This document shows, piece by piece, positions 12,231-23,600 of a stretch of 64,000 bases of DNA. Every line of letters starts with the position of its first letter. Position 1 is the stretch's first letter. This DNA is from Hippopus hippopus (lineage: Eukaryota > Mollusca > Bivalvia > Cardiida > Cardiidae): contig OX328106.1 of assembly GCA_946811185.2 (NCBI GenBank), positions 30,502,426 through 30,566,425 on the forward strand, in the 5' to 3' direction. Both the position numbers and the translations under genes were made by a program. A model generated the notes under the pieces. That model was not told the DNA's origin and ran no database searches. It saw only the letters and a list, made by a program, of their open reading frames with translations.

Positions 12231-13063
12231 TCCTGCCTTTGTTTCCTTGTTTGGTGTGTAACGCCGTATCAGCAGCATTTTAGTTATTTCACGCTGACAG
12301 TTCAAAGATCCATTTTTTTTTCCCTCTCTTCACCAATACTACCCGAAGAAAGTGCTACTTGTTTCAGTGCACCAATAGTATCACCATTATGTGCAAATAA
12401 TACATAGGTGCACTTTTGATTCAATATCCACGACAAAAATACATGCGCAGTAGGATGCGCGAGAACATTTGTCATATACGTCGTTAAGCTTATAAGCTTT
12501 TTTTACAGATACTTGAACAGCCAAACTAAAACAAGTCATGGATCAAACCTGTATCATGAAATCTGACGTTGATCAACCAAAGGATCATTTTGATCAATTT
12601 CTAGAAAAGTCCAAACTGAGATTTTGAGGAAGATTTTTTAAAAATTATCAATATCTTCAGTTTTGTCACAATAGCAACCAAGGTTTTTGATGGAATCCAA
12701 TTCTTTGAAGAAGTTTTGAAGGAAGTTATGCAGGATCATGTCTGTAAAGTTTCTTCAACATTGGATATGTTGCGTTAGAGAAGATGTTTGAAGATTTTTT
12801 CAAAAAAAAGATATTGTGGAAAAAGGGGAAAAAGTTGATAAACAGCATTGTCTCCTTTTCCCGCTATGAATATAGATCTACTTTTTACCCGGGTTTAAAC
12901 TTCATTTTTTTAACTGACCGTCAAGTTTGCACCTTTTAACCGCATGTAACCGTCAAGTTTCTTCACGTTTGCTAAGACATGTGTGTCTTTTTAGTAATTA
13001 TCGGTGTTTAATAAAAGAAAATAACATTTCACATTAAAAATACAATATCCTATCAAGTGATGT

Positions 13064-13775
13064 TAACGACGTATATCACAACTTTTTCTAACGGACAGAT
13101 TTTTTTTTTAAACTTTGCATATACAAATCTTATCGTGTCTCTAGGAGATTACTACGGTGCCACAAAAGTGAAATGGAAGATATATTTTATACTACGTGCG
13201 CACGTAATAACTAATACGTGCGCACATAATACTATTGCGTGCGCACGTATTAGCTAATACGTGCGCACGTAATAGTTATTACGTGCGCACGCAGTAGCTA
13301 GTACGTGCGCACGCAGTAGCTAATACGTGCGCACGTATTAACTAATACGTGCGCACGTAATAATCGACCAATCAGTTTATCACGAATCAATAAATGTCTA
13401 TCTTCCACTTCCATCTTGAAACAGTGGCTTCCGTTCATGATTCTGATTGGTGGATTATTACGTGCGCACGTAATATGTAATACGTGCGCACGTATTACCT
13501 ACTGCGTGCGCACGTATAAGTTATTACGTTCGCACGTATTAGCTACTGCGTGCGCACGTAATACTACTGCGTGCGCACGTATTACTTATTACGTGCGCAC
13601 GTATTAGCTACTGCGTGCGCACGTAATAACTAATACGTGCGCACGTATTAGCTACTGCGTGCGCACGTAGTATAAAATATATCTTCCATGTCACTTTTGT
13701 GCCACCGTAGATTACAGTAAAAAAAGGTATGGGCTACCGTGTCTGTTTGAAATTTGCCTTTAAAAAAGGTATACA
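13064..13775 (+). repeat. ~150-bp dispersed repeat, copy interrupted by the ACGTGCGCACGT element
   Basis: The left half (13,064-13,152) and right half (13,710-13,775) join to match 11,590-11,745. They show the insertion point and the duplicated GATTAC. Confidence 0.85.
13153..13709. mobile_element. 557-bp inverted-repeat element built of ACGTGCGCACGT palindromes
   Basis: The terminal arms are inverted copies (left TACGGTGCCACAAAAGTG; right arm its near-perfect reverse complement) that continue through AAGATATATTTTATACTACG. Inside are 8 left and 10 right copies of the 12-bp palindrome ACGTGCGCACGT or close variants, ~22-23 bp apart, around a ~100-bp centre itself flanked by CCAATCAG/CTGATTGG. 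GATTAC flanks both sides (13,147-13,152 and 13,710-13,715), and a related unoccupied site is at 11,668-11,675. Depending on where the element edge is placed the duplication is 4 to 6 bp. No ORF of note. Confidence 0.9.
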
Positions 13776-14685
13776 AGAAAATATTGATGCGTAACATCAA
13801 TGGCGCCGCAAATCAGTTGTTTCTGAAATAGGGCACATTATATAGCGGGTTAATTTTTTACACCAAGGGCATCACTTAAAACAAACTTCGTAGAGGTCCA
13901 CATTGTGATACTACATGACAAATATTTAAACATCTGGTTTTGGACAAGAAGATTTTTATTTAAAATTTGCCCCATTTAAGGCATTGTGTTAATCCCGAGT
14001 ATTAAACAACCTTGCGGAAGAATCATTTTTAAAACAATGTGGAAGAAGGAGAAAATGGTAACCACATTCGAATGATCGTCTGCAAATGCTGTCAGAAGTC
14101 TAAAATTATGTTGTTTGGCAAAGAAAGATTCATGGTTTTGCAACATGATTTAAGAAGAACACAACGAAAATGTGGCCTCTCTCCAAAAAAATTTTAACGT
14201 ATTTCAAACTGACCGAAGTAAATTTATGCAGAACTCGGTGAGAAATGAAATAAGAAGTCCTAAACAATCTTTAGAATGCAAATTAAAACTTAAAAAAGAA
14301 AGAGCCAATAATGGTAAGACACAATCATAGCCATTCTTCGGCGAAATTGAACGTAATATCAATTGGAGCTATGGACAAAAGCAGTTGTCATTCGGACAAC
14401 ACAAGAAAATAGTATTAAAACTAGGTTCTAAATTACCAAATTGTTATTAAAAACTTGGTATGAAATGACCAGATTGGGTACGAAATGATCAAAGTGAGTA
14501 CGAAATGACCAAAATAAAAAGTATAGGTGGGTACGAAATGACCAAAATCGTACGAAATGGCTTCGGTACAAAATGACCCAGTTATGAAATGACTGGATGC
14601 CGAGTAAACAATATGGCTGCTCCCATAGGTACTTTTCAAAACCGAATAAAAATATAGTGCCGCCGCTCATGCGGCGCCACAATAA
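13775..14685 (+). mobile_element. Unclassified repeat element, copy A (longer)
   Basis: Shares its first ~150 bp (from AAGAAAATATTGATGCGTAA) and last ~85 bp (ending GCGGCGCCACAATAA) with 35,072-35,489. Short termini TGGCGCCGCA (13,801) and TGCGGCGCCA (14,670) are inverted. The 3' end can fold as GCCGC/GCGGC. The middle differs from copy B and carries a small tandem repeat of GTACGAAATGACC (14,455-14,597). No coding capacity seen. Confidence 0.75.
14455..14600. repeat. Short degenerate tandem repeat (GTACGAAATGACCAAA)
   Basis: About eight imperfect copies of an 18-30 bp unit centred on ACGAAATGACC inside copy A of the unclassified element. It produces overlapping minus-strand ORFs rich in F, H, W and S that are repeat artefacts. 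Confidence 0.75.
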
Positions 14686-14731
14686 AGTTTTCTACGTTAT
14701 ATACAAAAGCTGTTATATGAAAAAGCTATCA

Positions 14732-14822
14732 GCCTCGGTGGCTCAGTAGGTAGAGCGTCAGTCTCATAATCAAACAATTCAGAGATATCTGAAGGTCGTG
14801 AGTTCGATCCTCACCCGGGGCA
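14732..14822 (+). tRNA. tRNA-Met(CAT) with an 18-nt intron
   Basis: 91 nt. The acceptor stem GCCTCGG pairs with CCGGGGC (one T-G wobble); D stem GCTC/GAGC; T stem GTGAG/CTCAC with loop TTCGATC. Anticodon CAT is at 14,765-14,767. Removing 14,769-14,786 restores the usual elongator Met arm (loop CTCATAA, 3' strand TCTGA) and a 73-nt tRNA, so the intron sits at the canonical 37/38 position. The A box TGGCTCAGTAGG is perfect. CCA is not encoded. A run of six T follows at 14,828, a Pol III terminator. It lies 47 bp after the end of a repeated element (13,775-14,685). It could also be a tRNA-derived pseudogene, but the stems are intact. Confidence 0.85.
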
Positions 14823-14827
14823 AAAAG

Positions 14828-14833
14828 TTTTTT
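14828..14833 (+). terminator. Pol III T-run after tRNA-Met
   Basis: TTTTTT starting six bases past the discriminator base of the tRNA; the position fits RNA polymerase III termination. Confidence 0.6.
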
Positions 14834-14973
14834 CTTTCCGTTTCTTCTTCCTTTTCTCCAAATTTTATTCTTTTTTACATAACTTAAGTCATGTTGCAAT
14901 AACATTGCGCAGTATCAAGGTGTAATACCTTTTTGTTACACAAGAAGATGTCTGCAAAATCTTTATGCTTCTC

Positions 14974-15186
14974 TTAACCCTTAGGCTGCTTATATCTGAT
15001 TCAAGGACCTTTGGCGGACTGTTTAGAACAAGATCAGACTGCACTTAACGTGCAGTCTGATCTTGGATCCACACTGTCCGATATGGAGATATCTTTCCCC
15101 GAAAAAAATACCTTTGAAATAGCAAATTTCGATTTTTAATATCGACTAAAAGTTTCATTTCACTTATTTAGCAGGATAATTGTTAA
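14974..15186 (-). mobile_element. MITE family F2
   Basis: TTAACCCTTAGGCTGCTTAT start, AGATCAGACTGCACTTAACG core, TTAGCAGGATAATTGTTAA end; TTAA both sides. Confidence 0.88.
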
Positions 15187-16128
15187 ACCTTAACGTTTCT
15201 TGAGACTAAATATCGCGTATTAGTTAACTTTTTGAAGACAGTGAAGATCATGATCATATTGTACATAACATGCAGTCTTTTGAAACAACTGCAGGAAAAG
15301 ATGATAATGCTGGTAGCCTATATTTTTCTCACAGTATTTTCTACTCATTCAAAGAAATATATCCCTTCAATTGAGTCACATCTAATTCGTTGTCTGCAAA
15401 TGCTTTCATTTTGGACAAGTCTATAATTTTATCGTCTCGTATAGAGTTAACTGTGTAAATACTAACATAAAGACGGCTAAATTTATACACTATACATGTG
15501 TGCAAGGGCGTACCGTCCAGAACGCAAAATCTACTCGAGTACGTGATGTAGAAAAAAAATGGGAGCAGACGAAACATTCTTTTATCATCTTAGAACAAAT
15601 CCATTTTCGTAATTAAGTCTAAAACTGCACATAGAATGAAAATTTCCAACCAACTGTAAAAAGCCAAATATTGCGATTTCATCCTATTTCTATGCGATGG
15701 AATTCCACAGTATCGGACAGTGAACATCAAGATTAGATTCCACGTTCTGCCTACGAAATCTTTGGGTATAAATTGGATGTCATTAAACTTTGAAAGAAAA
15801 TTGAAGCATACCTTTCTTGACAACATTACTGTAATAGTCGATGATTAGCAATAACTCTTCGCTTATTAACGCTCTATAGTCATGTAAAAGCATAGAACTT
15901 TAGAACTTTGCAAAAGGAAAAATTTCTCGTTACGAGGTTTTTTTTTCCTATTATTGTTATTATTATTGTTATTATTATTATCATCATTATTATTAAACAT
16001 TAAAGATTTCGTTGTACGTCGGTAACAAGCCTTGATATGATTTATTGTCATTCTCCTGCCCATAAATAACACCGTACTTTAACTTTTTAACTTAAATGTT
16101 TCGGACGGTCAGGTTTCGCCCATTTACC
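15187..16128. other. AT-rich DNA with an (ATT)n tract
   Basis: (ATT)n and variants at 15,947-15,995, one F2 core remnant at 15,705-15,755, otherwise unassigned. Confidence 0.55.
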
Positions 16129-16350
16129 AAACGATCCAGCGTGCTTTCGATCCTCATGAAGAAAGTTTTGGAAAACGTTATTGGGGAAGGAGAAAATGCT
16201 GGTAGCCAGCATTTTCTCCTTTTCCAATAATGTTTTGTAAGTTATGAAAGACGGGGTTAATCATATGGGTCATATTTGATAATATAATTATTATCGCCTA
16301 CAGCTCCTGAAATTGGTGAGCCTAAAATATACTGTCGTCTTGTAGAGAGT
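16129..16350. mobile_element. MITE family P1
   Basis: Core AAATGCTGGTAGCCAGCATT; left end CCATTTACCAAACGATCC, right end GTAGAGAGTTAA. Confidence 0.75.
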
Positions 16351-16794
16351 TAACAAGAATTTTCCTCCATTCGGCTTTTGTAATGGGAGCGTGCGATAAA
16401 AATCTAAAAACACCTATTATAAACATCAGTCAAGATGGCCAGCTTAATGGCTTGGACCACAAACCAGCGCCATTATGCATCTAATTTGAAATTAATGGCG
16501 GTCATTTGTTGTGTGAAAGCGTCCATTTAACTTTGAAATGAACGCCCTACCAGGTATGGTCAGATTCCTATCAGTGCTTTGATTGACAGCTAACGAGTGT
16601 AAAAATAGCACATAAAATTGTTATTTACATTTAATAAGGAGAACTACTTCACATATATGGGAAGGAAATACGCGAAGCTCGCCTTTCTAACACTATATTG
16701 TATTTCATAGATTTAATATGAAATGGGACATGCAAAAATGTGACACTTTCAGGGTTTTTTTTTTCAAGGGAGGGGGGAGGAGAGGTCCAATTCG

Positions 16795-17022
16795 TTTACT
16801 CTTTACCTCAAAACACTGAAAACAAAGTTCTAGACGTGTATGTATTGGAAGCATTTGCAGACAACAAATTTAATACGTCAATGAAAATGGGGTCGCTTTT
16901 TAAGAATAAAGAACATGTTAGGAAAAGAAGGGGGAAAAAATCAGTATTTTCTCCTTTTTTCCACTGTAATTTTTGAAGCCAGTTCTCTCAGGATCGTGAA
17001 AGCACGGAATAGTTTAGTAATG
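16795..17022. mobile_element. MITE family P1, core palindrome decayed
   Basis: TTTACTCTTTACCTCAAAAC at one end, AGTATTTTCTCCTTTTTTCC in the middle. A decayed F2-type palindrome (AGACTGCACGTATGTGCAGT) follows at 17,065-17,135. Confidence 0.65.
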
Positions 17023-17182
17023 GATTTTACTTTATCCTATCGTTCGCGGCTATGATTATACTTTGCAGATAGTGTAGATCCAACATTAGACTGCACGTAT
17101 GTGCAGTTTAATCTTGGTTCACGCTGTACACTTCTCTACTGATGGATCTATCACAAATTACCCCCATTAGCTACCTCTATAT

Positions 17183-17411
17183 TTGACCCTTTACTAAACA
17201 ATGCCGTCTTATAACGACCCTGATAAAGCTTTTGAAAACATTGTGGGAAAAGGAGAAAATGCTGGTAACCAGCATTTTCTCCTTTTTCCACAATGTTTTC
17301 TATCCTTTCAGAGACAAACCCTATCGTCTGAACCACATTTAAATTGTGTCCTGCAAATGTTTTTAATTTGGACATATTTATTTAAAGTATTGGCGCGTGG
17401 TAAAGGGTTAA
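17183..17411 (+). mobile_element. MITE family P1, first of a head-to-head pair
   Basis: TTGACCCTTTACTAAACAAT start, perfect AAATGCTGGTAACCAGCATT core, ends GGTAAAGGGTTAA. Shares its terminal TTAA (17,408-17,411) with the next copy. Confidence 0.9.
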
Positions 17412-17636
17412 ATCTTTACCAAACGACACATTTTTAGATTTGTTTAAATTGAAAGCATTTAGCAGGCGACAAATCTAAGGTGGCTCAGATGATTGGATAT
17501 GTCTGTGAAAGGATGAAAGACGCTTTGGGAAAAGGAGAAAATGTTCGTGACCAGCACTTTCTCGTTTACCCATATGTTTTCAATAGCCTACTCCCTCAAG
17601 ATCGTTAATACTCGAGATTCTATGGTAAAGGGTTAA
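17408..17636 (-). mobile_element. MITE family P1, second of a head-to-head pair
   Basis: Starts from the shared TTAA, diverged core (AAATGTTCGTGACCAGCACT), ends GGTAAAGGGTTAA at 17,633-17,636. A further decayed fragment is at 17,650-17,735. Confidence 0.85.
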
Positions 17637-18939
17637 AAGAAAAAAATATCTATTTTGTCTGGTACAGAAATCATTGTGGGAAAAGAAGCGATTGGTTACG
17701 ACAGGCATTTGCCTTATCCCACAATGTGTGGAAAAGCAGACACTGCTGTTGAAAACCTCGTATCTCGTAATAGATATTGAAATACTGTCTACATTTACCT
17801 CTAATTTCTACACGTAAAAGAGAACTTTTTGCTAAGGAAATTGGCAACATTGGTGAAAAAGTGTCATATCTTATTAATATCAATTGCTCTTCTTTCCTTA
17901 ATGTTTCAAAAAACTACCTTCTGAAGGGCGTAAAAAGAAGTACATGCTGCACGACTACTTCTAGTCTTATAGGTTATTTCTTCATTTATTCATTGTTTAT
18001 TTCTGGTTGTGAGGACTGGTCACATGAAAAACTATCATAGATCAATATGGTCATCAGCTTAATAATGATTTCCATTATCATTATCTAGATGAAAGCTCTT
18101 ACTGTTTGTTCTGTTAAATCGGATTATATAATAATGGTTGTCAGTAATTGTAAATAATCTATTTAAGATCTGAGAAACTCCCAACTTCCATTAAAAACAC
18201 TATACGTCGCACCTCCTGCAGCTCCATGCATAGCATTAAGTTGATCTTTAACCTGATAAAAAAAATCCCTGAGAAAGTCAAGCGCAACCTCAGTCGCTTA
18301 TCCAGGCAGTGTAGATCAGAATCAGACAGCACAGAACGTGCATTTTTATTTAACCTCTCCCCTGTTCAGTGTGTCGTTTTATTTTCTGAGAAAAACAGCC
18401 GTGAAAAGGCAGTACCCGAGCCTTTCACACTCATTGAATTTGGAGCCGTATTCACCACCATTTTAAATGGTATCATTCAGAAGTAACGTAAAAATGTAAG
18501 TAAACGGGACAAAATGTGGGAATATCACAAAAAATCTCGATAATTTGAACCGAGTATTGAGAAATGATAAAGCTGTAGCTGGTCTCTGGTACTTGACTGC
18601 TGCTGATACTGCACTGTTTGCTAAAATAAATGCTATGTACCATTTCAGAAAGAGCCCAGTCGAGTAGCTCATTAAACTAATAATTGGAACTTGACCAAAT
18701 GGTCTTGTTCTGACTTTGAACTGGATGGATCAGCGGAGCAAGGGAAATAACTCAAATTAACAGCGAAATAATACAAAGTTGTAGCTGGTTTACTTGATTC
18801 TACCTAAGTTGCCCAATAAGAAAAATGACTAAACCACCTAGTGGTGATTAATGTCTTCCGTCACAGAGAATCATGCAAACATTTTGGCAAATGGACAAAT
18901 TTTTCATTTAAGAGTCCTAGCCCTATAAAGCGAAGACGT

Positions 18940-19046
18940 AATTTTTTGACCGGTTACCAGCATTTTCTCCTTTTTTCCACAATATTTTCAAAAGCATTTT
19001 CTCTTAGATTTCTTATACACTCGGGATTGTTTAGTTTGTGTTAAAG
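18940..19046. mobile_element. MITE family P1, half copy
   Basis: Begins at the core (GGTTACCAGCATTTTCTCC) and runs to one terminus; the other half is missing. Confidence 0.6.
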
Positions 19047-19186
19047 TAGATATCGTTCTTAAATAATCAGGAAATATTTTGTGAAGTCCGTGAGTTGATA
19101 CCATTTCGCACAACAATATATTAAAGAAACTTACTTGAACTTAGGTTTATCGCAAATACGATTGTTACTGTAATTTCTGAGTATGT

Positions 19187-19361
19187 CCCTTTACCAAACA
19201 ATCCCGAGTTTTAGCGACCAAGGGGTAGATGACTTTTAAGACTTTAAGATAGCTTTAATAACTTTTAAGTACGTGCTGAGAAATATTTGATTTTTCGTCT
19301 GCTAAATGCTAACGCTTTCTATGTGGACAAGTCTAAAATTAAGTCGCTTCGGAAAGAGTAA
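19187..19361. mobile_element. MITE family P1, palindrome deleted
   Basis: Both flanking arms are recognisable (CCCTTTACCAAACAATCCCG; GGACAAGTCTAAAATTAAG) but the central palindrome is gone. It ends ~20 bp before the 32-bp tandem array. Confidence 0.6.
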
Positions 19362-19382
19362 AAAAAAGCAATTGGTGTAAAT

Positions 19383-22300
19383 GCAAAGCTGAATGCTCTT
19401 GCAAACATGATTAAGTTGAAAGCTCTTGCAAACATGGAACTGCAAAAGCTGAATACACTTGCAGATATAGAATTGTAAAGTTTGTGGCTCTTACAAATAT
19501 TGAACTGTAAGGCTGGATGCTTTTGCAAACACTGAAATGTAAAGCTGAATGCTTTTGCAAATATAGAACTGTAAAGCTGAATGCTGTTACAAACACTGAA
19601 ATATTAAGCTAAATGCTTTTGCAAAAATTTGAAAATTTAAAATTTGTAAGGCTGGATGCTCTTGTAAACATTGAAATGTAAGGCTGAATACTCTTGCAAA
19701 GATAGAACTGTAAAGCTGAAAGCCCTTGCAAACACTGAACTGTACTTCCGAATGCTCTTGCAAACATAGAACTGTAAGGCTAAAGCTCTTGCAAACATAG
19801 AACTGAAAAGTTGAATGCTCCTGCAAACATGGACTTGTAAGGCTGTATGCCCTTGCAATCATGGAACAGTTAGGCTGTATGCTCTTTCAAGAATAGCACT
19901 GTAAAGCTGAAAGCTCTTGCTAACATTGATCTGTACAGTTGAACGGTCTTGCAAACATGGAACTGTGGGCTGTTTGCTCTTGCAAACATGGATCCGTAAA
20001 GCTGGATGCTTATTGCAAATACGGAACTGTTAAGATGAAAGTTCTTGCATACATGAATTTGTAAAGCTAAATGCTTATTGCAAACATTGAACTGTAAGCC
20101 TGTTCATTCTTGCAAGCATTGAACTGTAAAGCTTAATAATGATGCAAAGATGGAACTGTATTCCAGCTAATTGCTTATTGTAGTTATGGAACTGCAAAAC
20201 TTAGCGTCATGCAAACAAAATTCTGTAAAGCTGAATGCTCTTGCAGACATTGAACTGTAAGGCTGTACGCCCTTGCAAACATGAAACTGTACGGATGAGT
20301 AATCTTGAACATGAAACTATAAAGCTGATGCAAATGATGGAACTGTATTTGAGGCTGAATGCTTATCGTAATTATTGAACTGTAAAGCTTAGCACAATGC
20401 AAACAAAAATCTCTAAAGATGAATGCTCTTGCAAACATTGAACTTTAAGGCTGTACGCTCTTGCAAACATGAAATTGTACCGTTGAGTGCTCTTGCAAAA
20501 ATGAAAGTATAAAACTGAATGCTCTTGCAAATATGGAACTCTAAACTTGAATGCATATGCAAACAAAAATATCTAAAGCTGAATGCTCTTGCAAACATTG
20601 AACTATAAGGCTGTGCGTTCATGTCAACATGAAACTGTACGGCTGAGTGCTCTTGCAAACTTGGAACTATAAAGCTGAGTGCTCTTGCAAACATGGAACT
20701 ATAAAGCTGAATGCTCATACAGGTATGGAACTGTAAAGCTGAATGCTTACGTCAAACATTGAACTGTAGAGTTTAGAGCAATTCAAACATTTAACCGTAA
20801 AGCTGAAGTTTTTGCAAACATGGAACCGTAAAGCTTCCTGCTTTTGCAAACATTGAACTGTAAGGCTTAATGCTCATTCCAACATGAAACTGTAAAACTG
20901 AATGCCTCTTGAAATCAATGAACTGTAAAGCTTTATGCTCTTGCAAATATGGAACTATAAGATTGAATGGTCTTGCAAACATAGAACTGTAAAGCAAAAT
21001 ACACTAAAACAGAGACTTGTAAAGCGGAATGCTCATGCAAACTTACAGCTGTAAAGCTGAATGCTTTTGCAAACATTGAACTGCAAAGCTAAATACACTT
21101 AGAAACACAGAACTGTAAAGCTGAATGCTTTTGCAAACATTGAACTGCAAAGCTAAATACACTTAGAAACACAGAACTGTAAAGCTGAATGCTTTTGCAA
21201 ACACTGAACTGCAAAGCTAAACACACTTAGAAACATAGAACTGTAAAGCTGAATGCTATTGCAAACGCTGAACTGCAAAGCTAAATACACTAAGAAACAC
21301 GAAACTGTAAAGCTGAATGCGATATTGCAAACAACGTACTACGAAGCTAAATACACTTAAAAACACAGGACTGTAAAACTGATGCTATTGTAAACATGAA
21401 ACTGTAAAAGTAAACGCTTATTGCAAACACGGAACTGTAAGGCTAAATGCTCTTGCAATCATTGAACTGTGAAGCTAAACGTTCTTGCAAACAAAAAACT
21501 GTAACGCTGAATGCTTATTGCTGAACATGTAGCTGTTAAGCGGAATGCATACTGCAAACGTGGAACTGTAAAGTTGTTGCTCTTGCGAACATGAAACTCT
21601 GCAGCTAACTACACCTAGAAACATGAAAATGTAAAGCCGAAAGTTCATACAAAAACGGATCTGCAAAACTGAATTTTCTTGAAAAGTATGGTTCTGTAAA
21701 GCTGAATGCTCACACAAACCTGAAACTGTAAAGGTGAATGCTTTTGCAAACATGGAACTTAAAAGTTGAACGATTGTGCAAACATGGAACCGGTAGGCTG
21801 AATGCTCATACAAACATGAAACTGTAAAGCTGAATGCTTTGGCAAACATAGAACTCAAAAGTTGAACGCTCATGCAAACACTGAACCGTGAGGCTGAATG
21901 CTCATGCAAACATGGTACTGTAAAGCTGAATGCTCTTGATAACATGGAACTATAAAGCTGAATGCTCTCCCAAATAAGGAACTATACATGAAGCTGAATG
22001 CAAACACAGAACTGTAAAGCTGAATGCTATTGCAAACATAGAACTGTAAAGCTGAATGCTCTTTTAAACATGGAACTGTAAAGTCGAATTCTCTTGCAAA
22101 CATGGAACTCAAAAGTTGAACGATCGTGCAAACATGGAACCGTTAGGCTGAATGCTCATACAAACATGAAACTGTAAAGCAGAATGCTTTTTCAAACATG
22201 GAATTGTAAAACTGAGCGCCATGCAAACATTGAATTGTAAGGTTGAATGCTTTTACCAAAGCCGAATTCTTATTGCAAACACCGAATTGTAAAGCTGAAT

Positions 22301-22750
22301 GCTCTTGCAAATATGGAACAGTAATGCTGTATACTCTTGCAAACATGAAAATGTAAAGCTGAATGCTCATACAAACATGAAACTGTAAAGCTTAATGCTC
22401 TTGCAAATATGGAACAATAATGCTGTATACTCTTGCAAGCATGAAACTGTAAAGCTGTGAATGCTCTTGCAAATATGGAACAATAATGCTGTATGCTCTT
22501 GCAAGCATGAAACTGTAAAGCTGAATGCTCTTGCAAATATGGAACAGTAATGCTGTACGCTCTTGCAAACATGGAACTTAAAAGCTGAATGCTCTTGCAA
22601 ATATGGAACTGTCAAGCGGCCTGCTCTTGCAATTACGGAATTGTAAAGCTGAATGCTTTTGCAAACACTGAACTGTAACGCTGAATGCTCTTGCAAACAT
22701 GGAACTGTAAGGTTGTATGCTCTTGAAAACAAAGTGCTCTTGCAGGCAAT
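19383..22750. repeat. Tandem array of a 32-bp unit, about 105 copies
   Basis: The unit is read on the plus strand as GAACTGTAAAGC, TGAATGCTCTTG, CAAACATG, with substitutions and occasional small indels. Length ~3.37 kb divided by 32 gives about 105 units. On the minus strand the consensus is open in all three frames. Because 32 is 2 modulo 3, three successive units spell one 32-residue cycle (elements such as HVCKSIQLYSS, MFARAFSFTVP, CLQEHSALQF) in any register. This explains the many overlapping minus-strand ORFs here; I do not call them genes. The left edge abuts a MITE fragment. Confidence 0.95.
21041..21360. repeat. 64-bp dimeric higher-order repeat inside the array
   Basis: Five or so successive dimers alternate a TGAATGCTTTTGCAAACA-type unit with a TAAATACACTTAGAAACA-type unit; dimers are more alike than adjacent monomers. 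A second run of dimers (alternating AATGCTCTTGCAAATATGG and ATGCTGTATACTCTTGCAA) is at about 22,280-22,575. Both imply recent local amplification. Confidence 0.8.
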
Positions 22751-23382
22751 CGAAATGCCGCACCACCATTTCCAGGAAGGAGATGTATGTTTTAAACTTC
22801 TTGAACTTCCCTTTTTTCAGACGTCAACGGTACATAGAGGTTATTGTTAATACTATTAATTTTTGATGATGTTCGTGTTTTTCTCGTGATTATTTTCGAT
22901 AATGTGGACAAATTCTCGTAATCCGGTTTTTCGAACAAATGAATATAGATAATATATTGTAATGCGTAGTAAAGAGAGGTAAAGCGTACTCAAAGAGATT
23001 TTTGTTATTGTTGTTGAAAGATTTGCTATCAAAGTTTGCCAAAAGCCTTGTAATTTAGATGTAATTATGAAATAAATAGTTTCATGTGGGGATACCTGAG
23101 TGATAATTTATCTGACACGAAGACAAACGAGTTTGATTTAACAAAAACAGGCATCATAATTCATAATGGGAGATGGAATCGTTAAGCCTCCTCCGTTAGA
23201 TACAGCACTGAACATACAAAACGTTTCATCAGGGGATTCGGTCATTTATTTCTGAAACAAATTTCCAGCAGAGGAAACTTGGTTCAACGTTGTTTTTTGC
23301 TGGTGGAACTCAAATTACAGTTTGAAAATAACTAAAGTTGGAAATGATATTCAGGCACTTGATAAACGTTTGTGGTCTTTTT
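22751..23382. other. Unassigned AT-rich DNA after the 32-bp array
   Basis: No ORF, repeat family or RNA gene recognised. Confidence 0.5.
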
Positions 23383-23600
23383 AACCCTTTACCAAACATT
23401 TCCGTGTTTAACGACCATGAGGTAAAACGGTGTTGAAACATTGTAAGAAAAAGAGAAAATGCTAGTAACCAAAATTTTCTCCGTTTCCAACGATGCTTTA
23501 TTCCCTGATATACACAAATTCTATTATTTGAGCCACATTTAATTTGTTGTCTTCAAACATTTTCAATTTGGACCAGTCTAAAATGCAAATGCAATTAAAT
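23383..23600. mobile_element. MITE family P1
   Basis: TTAACCCTTTACCAAACATT start; core AAATGCTAGTAACCAAAATT with mutations; right end decayed. A core-plus-arm fragment is at 23,825-23,930. Confidence 0.75.

Noticed and set aside
13775..14685. Helitron
   Set aside because: A 3' hairpin is present but there is no 5' TC with 3' CTRR and no A-T insertion site; left unclassified.
19383..22750. Many overlapping minus-strand ORFs (up to 156 aa) with repeated CLQEHSALQF-like peptides
   Set aside because: They are produced by the 32-bp tandem repeat being open in every frame; no start context, splice signal or domain supports a protein.
19383..22750. CRISPR-like regular repeat array
   Set aside because: Units abut without unique spacers and the genome is eukaryotic; it is a satellite.
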